A stretch of 9,004 nt of DNA from Dehalococcoidia bacterium (GCA_029857995.1 JAOUFZ010000060.1:1-9004), one strand, 5' to 3'. Shown: positions 1-6,196, counted from the first letter of the stretch. Notes: generated by a model not told the origin, from the sequence alone. Numbers and translations are program-made.

Positions 1-350
1 CTGATGACGAAGGAACTGTGAGATTATTGGTTGAAAAGATGCTGGATAAAGACTATATCGTCCTCGAAGCAACCAACGGTGAAGAAGCAGTGAAAATCGC
101 CAAAGCACAGCAGCCAGACCTCATCCTTATGGACCTTATAATGCCAAAGATGGATGGTTATGCCGCTTGCTCAGAAATCAAAGCTGATCAGTCAACCAAG
201 GGAATCCCGGTGGTTATACTTACTGCTGTCGGACATGAACTCAACAAGAAGTTTGCTACAGAGATGGGAGCTGCGGGATACGTGACAAAGCCATTTAATA
301 TCCAGGATCTAATAAACGTGATAAGCCCTCTACTCGTTAGAGCATTCTAG
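1..350 (+). CDS. Response regulator receiver domain protein, 5' end cut by the window
   Basis: CheY-like receiver domain that would accept a phosphoryl group from a histidine kinase. The frame is open to the window edge. The codons from position 3 read DDEGTVRLLVEKML, so the acidic-pocket DDE lies at 3-11 and the gene starts upstream; the GTG at 18 is an internal Val, not the start. The phosphoacceptor Asp is in LILMDLIMPKMDGY (codon 132-134), the conserved Thr in VVILTAVG (222-224) and the conserved Lys in YVTKPFN (288-290). The protein stops about 15 residues after the KPF motif, with no DNA-binding or enzymatic output domain after the receiver. It is therefore either a stand-alone CheY/Spo0F-type protein or the C-terminal receiver of a hybrid protein whose other part is outside the window. 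No kinase is visible nearby and no terminator follows. Confidence 0.93.
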   Translation, partial: DDEGTVRLLVEKMLDKDYIVLEATNGEEAVKIAKAQQPDLILMDLIMPKMDGYAACSEIKADQSTKGIPVVILTAVGHELNKKFATEMGAAGYVTKPFNIQDLINVISPLLVRAF

Positions 351-700
351 AGTCATAATATTGCCACGCAGACTCCGCAAACCTCACTTTTTGAAGATAA
401 CCCAAGTCAACAAAGCTCTATGTCCCAAGTCAGAGGGCCCTGATTTCCTATTAACAACTGAGAATGGAAGTAAGGAGACAAACTTGCCAGGTGAGCAAAT
501 ATAGTAGAAGGTGTTTTTGCTGAGTAACGGTTACCGGGCTTGTTACGTCCATTATTCAAAGTGACGTCTTGTTATGCTTGTGATGAGAGCTAACTCCCCT
601 CTCAAGAGTTGCTCAACCGTCCGATGAAAGTTCAAGCTATCCTCAAGCTTCACTAATGAGCAATTCACAGCTTCTTCCGCATGCTGAGGGCATAATGATT

Positions 701-770
701 ATGGGTGCGTGGGAAAGGAAGGCACCCCGTCGGAAGGCGGAGGAAGGCACTAAACCAGCCACGCACCCAT
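701..770. repeat. 12-bp perfect inverted repeat with 46-base loop
   Basis: ATGGGTGCGTGG at 701-712 is exactly reverse-complementary to CCACGCACCCAT at 759-770. The purine-rich loop carries GGAAGGC three times (717-723, 732-738, 742-748), two of them as GGAAGGCAC. The right arm is followed by CCTTTTAAG, which is too weak a T-run to make a clear intrinsic terminator given the long loop. It may be a structured RNA, a small non-autonomous element or part of an IS remnant. The repeat itself is certain; its role is unknown. Confidence 0.7.
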
Positions 771-781
771 CCTTTTAAGAA

Positions 782-843
782 TTTCAAATTGACCCACTAC
801 CTCAGCCTTTTTGTTTTACCATTTTTCAAATTGACTCACCACC
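782..843. mobile_element. Possible IS21-family terminal repeat remnant
   Basis: Two direct copies of a 20-bp unit, TTTCAAATTGACCCACTACC (782-801) and TTTCAAATTGACTCACCACC (824-843), match at 18 of 20 positions and lie 42 bp apart, about four helical turns. IS21-family elements carry several repeated transposase-binding sites of roughly this length near their ends, and the complementary strand reading GTGGGTCAATTTGAAA resembles those ends from memory. No istA or istB sequence is present, so this would be a solo end or decayed remnant. The repeat is seen directly; the family assignment is inference. Confidence 0.42.
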
Positions 844-1002
844 ATGTTTTTATACCGGCTCAAAGCTAACGGGGCTGGAAAATCACCCGCCTTTTTGTAT
901 TTAGCTGTAGCTTCACCGCTAGGGTACATTTTGTAACTAGGGATTGTGGGGACACAATAACATAGAAGTTTTGCCGTTCAGCGTGCGTGTTTAGCCTGGC
1001 GT

Positions 1003-1046
1003 GGTCACAATACAATATTCCCGGTTTGTGTAGTCAGGTAACAAGA
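1003..1046 (+). repeat. Dispersed diverged repeat, copy 1
   Basis: GGTCACAA (1003-1010), followed after 12 bases by the 24-mer at 1023-1046 (GGTTTGTGTAGTCAGGTAAC then AAGA). The same arrangement recurs in direct orientation at 7328-7365, where the 24-mers agree at 20 of 24 positions and the spacer is six bases shorter. It lies about 90 bases before the metallopeptidase gene. The nature of the repeat (old element end or shared regulatory site) is not known. Confidence 0.5.
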
Positions 1047-1132
1047 CAGGCTTTTGTGACTTTAAGCCGTCGTTCTCTTCCTTCTGCCCTATGTTCTAGA
1101 CAGACAATATGTTGAACCTCTAGACTATAGAC

Positions 1133-1894
1133 ATGGCACGAGAAACTTGGTATCAACCAACTATGGTAGAGAAACGTGAAACCAGTATTAATGGGCAAAC
1201 TATCACATATACAGTCAAGCGAAGCCTTAGGGCAAGGCATGTTCGGCTCGAGGTGAGCCGACAAACGGGGCTTACGGTAGTTGTTCCTCACTCTTACAAG
1301 ATTGAGCAACTCCCTGGACTTCTAGAATCGAAGGAACGATGGATCTCAAGTAGCCTGGCAAGATGTAGCAATTTCCAATCGCCTTATGCCGAGGAGGAAC
1401 TCGGGAGTGGCGATACTATCCCCTATCTTGGCCGAGACTTGAAGCTGGTCAAGCGGGAAAACCACAGTGAAGTTGATAGTGTAACGCTAGAGGGAGATAC
1501 ACTGGCAGTGAGTCACGGATTATTTAAAAAGGGTATCTTGGAGTTGGCTTTGGAACAGTGGTATCGGGCGGAGGCTGCTAGGCTGATAAACGAGAGAGCA
1601 GATAGACTGAGTTCGCAGATGGGCATTCACTGCAAACGAATTGTCATACGAGGTCAAAAGACTCGCTGGGGCAGCTGCTCTCATAAGAAAAATCTTAGCT
1701 TTAACTGGAAATTAATAATGGCGCCAGAGCCTGTGATCGACTATGTTGTTATCCATGAACTTGCCCATCTGAAAGAGATGAATCATTCAAAGAGATTCTG
1801 GGAACTGGTAGTTCAACACTGTCACAGATGGCGAGAGTATAAGAAGTGGCTCAGGCAACACGAGGCGAACCTTGCTGCGAAACTCTGTCCTTAG
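1133..1894 (+). CDS. YgjP-like zinc metallopeptidase (DUF45 / M48-like family)
   Basis: Predicted cytoplasmic zinc-dependent peptidase of the YgjP/DUF45 group, 253 residues, about the usual family length. The N-terminal beta-rich part has the family pattern RSLRARHVRLEVSRQTGLTV (31-49 region). The C-terminal part has TRWGSCS (177-183), then YVVIHELAHLKEMNHSKRFW: HELAH at 208-212 supplies two zinc-binding His and the catalytic Glu209, and His218 is the likely third ligand. No signal peptide or membrane segment is seen. Start choice is uncertain: ATG 1133 and ATG 1163 both lack a good SD site, and the conserved domain begins after either. Members often sit beside type I restriction genes, but no such genes are here, so its substrate cannot be inferred from context. 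Family assignment is firm; biological role is not. Confidence 0.93.
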   Translation: MARETWYQPTMVEKRETSINGQTITYTVKRSLRARHVRLEVSRQTGLTVVVPHSYKIEQLPGLLESKERWISSSLARCSNFQSPYAEEELGSGDTIPYLGRDLKLVKRENHSEVDSVTLEGDTLAVSHGLFKKGILELALEQWYRAEAARLINERADRLSSQMGIHCKRIVIRGQKTRWGSCSHKKNLSFNWKLIMAPEPVIDYVVIHELAHLKEMNHSKRFWELVVQHCHRWREYKKWLRQHEANLAAKLCP

Positions 1895-2137
1895 AAATAG
1901 CCTTGATTGCACATTCTGGACGATTGTTACAGGAGCGTGAAACAACCCATAAAGTTTCTATTGGGCAGGGCCATTGCCGACCTCAGACCTCTACTTTGCT
2001 GCATGTCCCTTTATGTTCTTCATTACTAACTCGATCTTCTTCTGCCTTGAACCACCCTTGATTTGTTTTCCCCTTAAACATTTTTGATGCACCCGCTTCT
2101 AGCTATACAGACAAGTTCATAATCCATACTCTCAACT

Positions 2138-2575
2138 TTATGCTGGAGTAAGAGGTGGCCTTTTTAATATTCCACATGGACACTCTTTACACAAGCTACA
2201 GTGAACTACAGCATGCTTTTCAGCACACCTTATTAGCTGATTTACCCTTTTTACTTGCTCTCCTAAGAATTTCTCCACACCAACCTTTTCTATTCGTCGC
2301 AGGTTTTCCACTACCTCTTTATACCACGCTGGAGTATCAAAGAATGCTGGAAACTTTCCACAAGGAAATTCTTTACATTCATTACAGACCCTCAGACTCC
2401 TTTTATCTACACAACAGCTATAGATTCCGCAGATTTTAGTATATTTCAAACAAAGACCCTTTCTTGAAATACATCCTCCGCATCTTCCATCTTGAAAAGC
2501 GCTACATTCTCCACAATACAAACCGCAGGGAGCAATCAAAGCTTTGTTTTTTAGATTGAATTTAGACTTATTCAT
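2138..2575 (-). CDS. DUF3795 cysteine-rich protein
   Basis: Small cytoplasmic protein of 145 residues with 17 cysteines, recognised as DUF3795 from IAPCGLYCGECSAF near the N-terminus and NECKEFPCGKFPAF in the middle. Cysteines cluster as C17-x3-C21-x2-C24 and C32-x2-C35, then C42, C49, C54, C55, C64, C67 and C72. A second C-terminal cluster follows at C126-x2-C129-x2-C132-x-C134. Such spacing suits zinc or iron-sulfur binding, but the family's function is not established to my knowledge. The start is set at ATG 2575: AGGG lies eight bases upstream, whereas the TTG at 2581 would be too close to it. A TATAAT/TTGTTC promoter candidate lies upstream at 2648-2676. The gene is alone, convergent with the metallopeptidase and divergent from the flavodoxin gene. 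Confidence 0.88.
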   Translation of the reverse strand: MNKSKFNLKNKALIAPCGLYCGECSAFQDGRCGGCISRKGLCLKYTKICGIYSCCVDKRSLRVCNECKEFPCGKFPAFFDTPAWYKEVVENLRRIEKVGVEKFLGEQVKRVNQLIRCAEKHAVVHCSLCKECPCGILKRPPLTPA

Positions 2576-2647
2576 GACCAATACCCTATGCTACGTAAAG
2601 AATATTCGGCCTTCCCTTATTGTTTGTTTCATAGACATCGTGTCCAC

Positions 2648-2676
2648 ATTATATTTAAATTGTCTAAATTGAACAA
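2648..2676 (-). promoter_or_regulatory. Candidate sigma-70 promoter for the DUF3795 gene
   Basis: On the minus strand TTGTTC (2676-2671) and a consensus TATAAT (2653-2648) are separated by 17 bases. This gives a leader of roughly 65 bases before ATG 2575. The -10 is perfect; the -35 shares only TTG with the consensus. AT-rich direct repeats TAAATTG overlap the spacer on the plus strand and could be a binding site. Confidence 0.5.
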
Positions 2677-2779
2677 AACGCTAATTTGTTACCTTTAGCA
2701 ACTCACTGGATTGTCCGCTCTTTGTTCTAGATGGTACCACCCTGCATTCCATCTTCCCATCAGAATGAGTATCAAGCGG

Positions 2780-2788
2780 TGCTATAAT
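2780..2788 (+). promoter_or_regulatory. Extended -10 promoter (TGCTATAAT) for the flavodoxin gene
   Basis: The consensus -10 TATAAT (2783-2788) is preceded by TGC, the TGn extension that lets sigma-70-type promoters work with a poor -35. No good -35 is visible at 16-18 bases. The implied leader before ATG 2942 is about 145 bases. The same nine bases occur again before the ABC operon. Confidence 0.55.
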
Positions 2789-2844
2789 TACATTAAACTT
2801 TACTGGAGATGAAATAGATCTAGACTCACAAATGAGGAAGAAAC

Positions 2845-2910
2845 ATGACCTTTCTTTGCGATTACCAAGACAAAGACTTCGGTCTGATGATGAAATTCTT
2901 GAAACTTTAA
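2845..2910 (+). CDS. Possible 21-residue leader peptide or gene remnant
   Basis: A short ATG frame encodes MTFLCDYQDKDFGLMMKFLK plus a final Leu, ending in TAA 31 bases before the flavodoxin start. GAGGAAG at 2834-2840 gives it a well-placed SD site. It lies inside the predicted transcript leader, so it could be a translated leader peptide, or the start of a lost gene. An overlapping frame at 2832-2918 (28 residues) has no comparable SD site. No family is recognised; it may not be a real gene. Confidence 0.25.
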   Translation: MTFLCDYQDKDFGLMMKFLKL

Positions 2911-2941
2911 ATTGTTGAAGTGTAATAAAAAGGAGATAAAA

Positions 2942-3502
2942 ATGTCTAAAAAAGTTCTTATTGTGTATGGAACTCGTTATGGGGCTACTGAAGGCACTTC
3001 AGAAGAAATTGCGAAAGTCCTTCGAAGCGAAGGATTAGATGTTAGAGTAGTAAACGCCAGAAAGGAAAAGGTCAAAGATATTTCAGGATATGACCTAGTC
3101 ATCGTGGGCAGTGGAATGCAAATGGCAAAGTGGACTGGCGCCGCTGAGAATTTCTTGAGAAAGTTCGAGAAAGAGCTGTCGAGTAAGAAAGTGGCTATTT
3201 TCGTGTCCTCCGGCGCTCAGGCGTTAATTGAGTACGAAAAGAAGACAGAGGAAATTGAAAAGGCGAGGAAACAATATCTCGAAGATAAAGCTGTAAAGTA
3301 TAATCTCCATCCCATCTCTATGGTCATATTTGGAGGAGTTTGGGACTTTAATCAAATGTTCTTTTTGTTCAGGAAAACCTTAGCGAGTTTCAAGCCAAGA
3401 ATAGAAGAAGCCGGATTTAAAGAAATAAAGCCAGGACTTTATGATACCCGCGATTGGGACAGTATCAAGACTTGGGCTAAAGAAATTGCCACAAAGGTTT
3501 AA
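2942..3502 (+). CDS. Flavodoxin-domain protein (HemG-like, Flavodoxin_5 type)
   Basis: Predicted FMN-binding electron-transfer or oxidoreductase protein of 186 residues, with no signal peptide. The FMN phosphate loop is YGTRYGATEGTSEEIA (9-24). Further flavodoxin-fold strands and loops are DLVIVGSGMQMAKWT (51-65), VAIFVSSGA (84-92) and VIFGGVWDF (128-136). The C-terminal YDTRDWDSIKTWAKEIA resembles the ending of HemG-like protoporphyrinogen oxidases. No other heme-biosynthesis gene is nearby, so HemG activity itself is unproven, and it could be a general flavodoxin-like reductase partner. ATG 2942 is chosen because AGGAG (2931-2935) sits six bases upstream; the TTG at 2912 in the same frame has no SD site and would add ten unconserved residues. 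It appears monocistronic, with its own promoter candidate at 2780. Confidence 0.88.
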   Translation: MSKKVLIVYGTRYGATEGTSEEIAKVLRSEGLDVRVVNARKEKVKDISGYDLVIVGSGMQMAKWTGAAENFLRKFEKELSSKKVAIFVSSGAQALIEYEKKTEEIEKARKQYLEDKAVKYNLHPISMVIFGGVWDFNQMFFLFRKTLASFKPRIEEAGFKEIKPGLYDTRDWDSIKTWAKEIATKV

Positions 3503-3541
3503 AATACGCACCCAGTTAACTGATGTGACAATTTGAGTTTC

Positions 3542-3564
3542 TGTGCAATTCGGTAAACTGCACA
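3542..3564 (+). terminator. Small hairpin after the flavodoxin gene
   Basis: TGTGCA (3542-3547) pairs with TGCACA (3559-3564), with two further A-T pairs inside after one mismatch. It lies about 40 bases past the stop codon. Only a weak T-run (GTTTTG) follows at some distance, so it may be a weak terminator, an mRNA-end stabiliser or an operator for the downstream promoter. Confidence 0.3.
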
Positions 3565-3628
3565 ATAGTCAGTTTTGTTCAACGTAATCCAATACATCAC
3601 GCATTTCGTCATATCGTGCATCGCATTG

Positions 3629-3637
3629 TGCTATAAT
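3629..3637 (+). promoter_or_regulatory. Extended -10 promoter (TGCTATAAT) for the ABC operon
   Basis: Consensus TATAAT at 3632-3637 is preceded by TGC, identical over nine bases to the element before the flavodoxin gene. No convincing -35 is seen; the nearest candidates are poor. The start of transcription would be near 3644, about 125 bases before ATG 3769. Confidence 0.55.
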
Positions 3638-3644
3638 CAAGAAG

Positions 3645-3768
3645 TAACCTTAGTGGGCACCTGAATAATCAAGGGGTGGAACGGTGTGCGCAAATCTGTT
3701 ATAGCAGACCCCTATCTTAACTGTTCGCAGGCGGACTTTGTGTTTTTGTGTTTGGCGAGGCGGGTCGC
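3645..3768 (+). other. Potentially structured 5' leader of the ABC operon
   Basis: About 125 bases of predicted untranslated leader. AGGGGT (3672-3677) can pair with ACCCCT (3708-3713). Alternatively AGGGG plus TCTG (3695-3698) can stack against the continuous CAGACCCCT (3705-3713), leaving an 18-base bulge. It does not match a riboswitch class I recognise. The SD site GAGG is at 3757-3760. Confidence 0.3.
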
Positions 3769-4722
3769 ATGAGTTTGATACAGGTGGATGATTTAGCTAA
3801 AAGTTACGGCAAGCTGGTTGCTGTGGATGGGCTCTCTCTGAGGGTGGAGGAAGGTGACATTATGGGGCTTATAGGTCCCGACGGTGCGGGAAAAAGCACC
3901 ACAATGAAGATAATTGTAGGCGTGCTGAAGCCGGATAGGGGGTGTGTGAGGGTTTTTAACGAGGAGCCATGGGACAACCCGGACGTCAAATCAAGAATAG
4001 GAATAATCCACGAAAGAGCCTACTTTCCATCCCATCATAAGGTACTTGACTACCTGCAGAGAGTGTGTAGAATCTTTGGCAAACCTGAGTCCCGAGCCCG
4101 CGAAGTTTTAGCTTTAACAAAACTTGAGGATGCCTATGACAGAACCATAAAGACGTTGTCGGCTGCGATGCTCCAAAAATTCGCTATAGCCCATGCCTGT
4201 GTCAACCAGCCAGGTCTCATCATTGCTGATGAACCTACATCAAACCTTGACCCCGAGTCTAGGAGTGACTTGCTAGATTTAATCCTGAAGCTCCACCACG
4301 ATGAAAACGTAACTTTCCTCATCTCCTCGGACATAGTTCCCGAGCTGAATAAGGTTTGTGACTCCGTGGCGATAATCAACCAGGGAAAAGTTTGGGCTTC
4401 TGGAGGTTTGACAGAACTTTCAGAGAGGCTTGGAGCAAGAACTACAAGGATATCTACTGATAATCCTGAGGCCCTTGGGGGGTTGATAAGAAAACTGGAA
4501 TATGTCAGCAGGGTGGAAGTGGACAGCAGGGGAGTCTCCGTAGGAGTGCTTGCCGGCGATGATGAAAGGCTTTACGAAGACGTTCCCAGACTTGCTAAGG
4601 AAGCGAAGGCCAAAATTGTGGGAATAGAGACCGGAACAGCTTCCCTTGAAGAGCTTTTCAGAGTAGCCGTTAAGTACGGACAAGGAGGAGGTCGTAGATG
4701 GGAAAAGGCAGACCGTTCTTAG
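3769..4722 (+). CDS. ABC transporter ATP-binding protein (ABC-2 exporter type) with altered signature and switch
   Basis: Cytoplasmic ATPase of a NatA/CcmA-like ABC-2 exporter, 317 residues. Walker A is GPDGAGKST (36-44), Walker B LIIADE (150-155) with the catalytic Glu155 kept, and the D-loop SNLD (158-161). Two motifs depart from the consensus: the signature reads LSAAM (130-134) instead of LSGGM/Q, and the switch region reads ISSDIVPEL with Asp188 where His is expected. The segment RIGIIHERAYFP (77-87 region) aligns to the Q-loop without a Gln. Residues from about 211 form a C-terminal accessory domain. ATG 3769 is preferred over GTG 3748 because GAGG (3757-3760) sits eight bases before it. 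It overlaps the permease start by 25 bases, so the two are translationally coupled. Reduced ATPase activity is possible, but lineage variation that still works is equally plausible. Confidence 0.93.
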   Translation: MSLIQVDDLAKSYGKLVAVDGLSLRVEEGDIMGLIGPDGAGKSTTMKIIVGVLKPDRGCVRVFNEEPWDNPDVKSRIGIIHERAYFPSHHKVLDYLQRVCRIFGKPESRAREVLALTKLEDAYDRTIKTLSAAMLQKFAIAHACVNQPGLIIADEPTSNLDPESRSDLLDLILKLHHDENVTFLISSDIVPELNKVCDSVAIINQGKVWASGGLTELSERLGARTTRISTDNPEALGGLIRKLEYVSRVEVDSRGVSVGVLAGDDERLYEDVPRLAKEAKAKIVGIETGTASLEELFRVAVKYGQGGGRRWEKADRS

Positions 4723-5513
4723 AAGTCTTTACCTGCGTCCTCAACGAAGATTATGAGTTCCCGATTCTTGAGTTTCTTGTTTTCCTTTGCGCTCTATGTA
4801 CTTTTTTCCTTGCTGGTCTTGCGGCAGTATCCGATTTCACTTCCGATTTCACTACTGTAGAAGCCTTCACACACAACCTCCTCTCTTCATCCACGTGGCC
4901 GCTTATAATCTTGGTTGGTATTCCGATTCTGAAGAATATAGCCTATGGTTTAGGAAGCGATGTAGAGAAAGGCATAATCCAGACTCTGTTCTCATACCCT
5001 TTGAAGAGGGGATACATTCTGACGGCGAAACTTCTCTCAGCTTTAGTCATCCCGTTGCTTTTATTCTTGGGAATCTCAATCTTCGGTCTTTTCCTATTCT
5101 TCCCAGACATCATCCTGGCCAACCCCGGCACGGTTTTCCTAACCTATGCCGCTCAGCTCAGTCCGGTGCTTCTAACAGCTGGTCTCCTGCTCCTTCTGGC
5201 TTTGCGGTTGAAACGAGGAGTGCTAGCCCTGATTACTGGGCTGGTTCTTTGCTTTATGTTGTTTGTGATATTCGATTCGTTAGCGAACTCCATTGCTTAC
5301 GCAACAGGCTCCGATTGGAGCCTAAAAATCTACGCTGTAATCACCCCTAACTTAGCGCTCCAAGAATATTACGTAGGCACACAAGGGTTTTCCTCTGAAA
5401 TTTGGGCCCCAAGCTTTTCTGAGGTCCTTCTTTACCTGTTAGCCGGCTACTTACTGGTCGCTGTGGTTTTCATAATTGGTTATGTTTATTTCAAGAGGAG
5501 GTTGAGAATATGA
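4698..5513 (+). CDS. ABC-2 type transporter permease
   Basis: Integral membrane partner of the preceding ATPase, 271 residues. Six hydrophobic segments lie at about 23-46, 65-85, 113-137, 145-170, 173-195 and 242-265. The cytoplasmic stretch EKGIIQTLFSYPLKRGYIL (90-108) matches the conserved ABC-2 pattern in which a Gly-Thr/Ile turn, a Leu-x-Tyr-Pro and an Arg precede a transmembrane helix that couples to the ATPase. The start at ATG 4698 is supported by the strong SD GGAGGAG (4684-4690), which lies within the ATPase coding sequence. It overlaps the next gene by four bases (ATGA). A homodimer with two ATPase subunits is the usual arrangement; the cargo cannot be told from sequence, and ion, antibiotic, lipid or peptide export are all possible. 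Confidence 0.9.
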   Translation: MGKGRPFLEVFTCVLNEDYEFPILEFLVFLCALCTFFLAGLAAVSDFTSDFTTVEAFTHNLLSSSTWPLIILVGIPILKNIAYGLGSDVEKGIIQTLFSYPLKRGYILTAKLLSALVIPLLLFLGISIFGLFLFFPDIILANPGTVFLTYAAQLSPVLLTAGLLLLLALRLKRGVLALITGLVLCFMLFVIFDSLANSIAYATGSDWSLKIYAVITPNLALQEYYVGTQGFSSEIWAPSFSEVLLYLLAGYLLVAVVFIIGYVYFKRRLRI

Positions 5514-6196
5514 GGTGGATAACCCTTCTGGGAAGAACGGGCACCGTAATTCTGATGGTCGGTCTAGCTCTCGTCCTCGTCTCGGTCCCTCCCACCGGCA
5601 GTCCATCTCAATCTTCAAGTTCAGGATCTATGCCTGCTGAGGAATATAAGATTGCGCACTCAGGGGTTTACAGGTCTCAAACTGGATTTCAAATCTCGGT
5701 GGAATCTACCGATAATGTGCATGTTTATCTCCTGGGGTTAAGCCCACTTGAACTCGAGAACTGGAGGACACAGGTTAGGGAGGCATATCCTGATTTAGAT
5801 GATATGTGGATTAAAATCTTTACGGTGCCGCTGGTTTTTGTTAGGGAGGCATACCCCGATTTAGATGATCCTCAAATCGAGGATATCATGGATATCGTGT
5901 GGAACATATCCGTTTTAGACAAGGGTCTGCGGACACACCCTGAGATTGTCCTGTGGCAGTCACCTCCGAGCAGCGCATTATCCCACGAGTTCTTTCCAGC
6001 AGATGTCCTTACCGTCTCGGTCATAGTTGCCAATCCATCCTCTGGTAATGTTACAGTAAGAACGAACATAAAGGATTTAGCAGCGCTCGCACCGAAAGAG
6101 AGGGTTATCCTCCCAGCAGTATTGCTCATTTCAATAGGCGTTGCGCTAGCCATTCCATGGTTAGTCTTAAGAAAAGTCAAGAAGAGCACCTTGTAA
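5510..6196 (+). CDS. Membrane-anchored extracytoplasmic protein of the ABC operon, family unknown
   Basis: 228 residues with a hydrophobic segment at each end (about 10-27 and 198-220) and a polar middle of about 170 residues. The C-terminus KVKKSTL is basic, suggesting both ends are cytoplasmic and the middle lies outside the membrane. A Ser-rich stretch (SPSQSSSSGS) follows the first helix. The middle carries VREAYPDLDD twice (89-98 and 111-120), and a beta-rich segment such as LTVSVIVANPSSGNVTVRT lies before the second helix. ATGA overlap with the permease stop and an SD GAGGAGG (5495-5501) show it is the third gene of the operon. I recognise no named family. By position it is likely an accessory subunit of the exporter, perhaps for substrate handling or for contact with the cell envelope. 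The coding assignment is firm; function is unknown. Confidence 0.85.
   Translation: MRWITLLGRTGTVILMVGLALVLVSVPPTGSPSQSSSSGSMPAEEYKIAHSGVYRSQTGFQISVESTDNVHVYLLGLSPLELENWRTQVREAYPDLDDMWIKIFTVPLVFVREAYPDLDDPQIEDIMDIVWNISVLDKGLRTHPEIVLWQSPPSSALSHEFFPADVLTVSVIVANPSSGNVTVRTNIKDLAALAPKERVILPAVLLISIGVALAIPWLVLRKVKKSTL
5774..5869 (+). repeat. In-frame 30-bp direct repeat, 66-bp period
   Basis: Positions 5774-5803 and 5840-5869 match at 28 of 30 bases and both encode VREAYPDLDD. The two differences (TAT/TAC and CCT/CCC) are synonymous. The 36 bases between the copies and the 36 after the second copy are not similar, so this is not a simple 66-bp tandem duplication. Confidence 0.9.

Larger units (their letters stand above)
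351..1132. other. Gene-free region with repeats
   Basis: About 780 bases between the response regulator and the metallopeptidase gene. I found no convincing coding frame on either strand and no tRNA or rRNA. Identifiable contents are a 12-bp inverted repeat (701-770), a pair of 20-bp direct repeats resembling an IS end (782-843), and one copy of a diverged dispersed repeat (1003-1046). The first 350 bases hold nothing I can identify. TCTAGAC occurs at 1095-1101 and 1119-1125 just before the next gene, but I cannot assign a promoter. Confidence 0.7.
2582..2941. other. Divergent intergenic region with two promoter candidates
   Basis: This region separates the minus-strand DUF3795 gene from the plus-strand flavodoxin gene. 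It holds a minus-strand promoter candidate (2648-2676), an extended -10 site for the plus strand (2780-2788) and a possible leader peptide with its own SD site (2845-2910). The flavodoxin SD site AGGAG is at 2931-2935. Nothing else was identified. Confidence 0.65.

Noticed and set aside
1..20. CTGATGA followed by CGAA, resembling part of a hammerhead ribozyme core
   Set aside because: It encodes the conserved DDE acidic pocket of the response regulator, and no matching stems are present.
1034..1309. Minus-strand frame of 91 codons
   Set aside because: It overlaps the start of the metallopeptidase gene, whose family match is strong, and has no recognisable motif or SD site.
1846..2061. 71-codon frame overlapping the metallopeptidase C-terminus
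   Set aside because: The overlap, the lack of an SD site and a translation without protein-like character point to chance. The rest of 1895-2137 shows nothing else.
3748..3768. GTG 3748 as the ABC ATPase start
   Set aside because: ATG 3769 has GAGG at eight-base spacing and begins directly at the conserved domain; the seven extra residues have no support.
4787..5350. Long open frame of 187 codons overlapping the permease gene
   Set aside because: It lies in another frame of a well-supported membrane protein gene, has no SD site and its product shows no domain.
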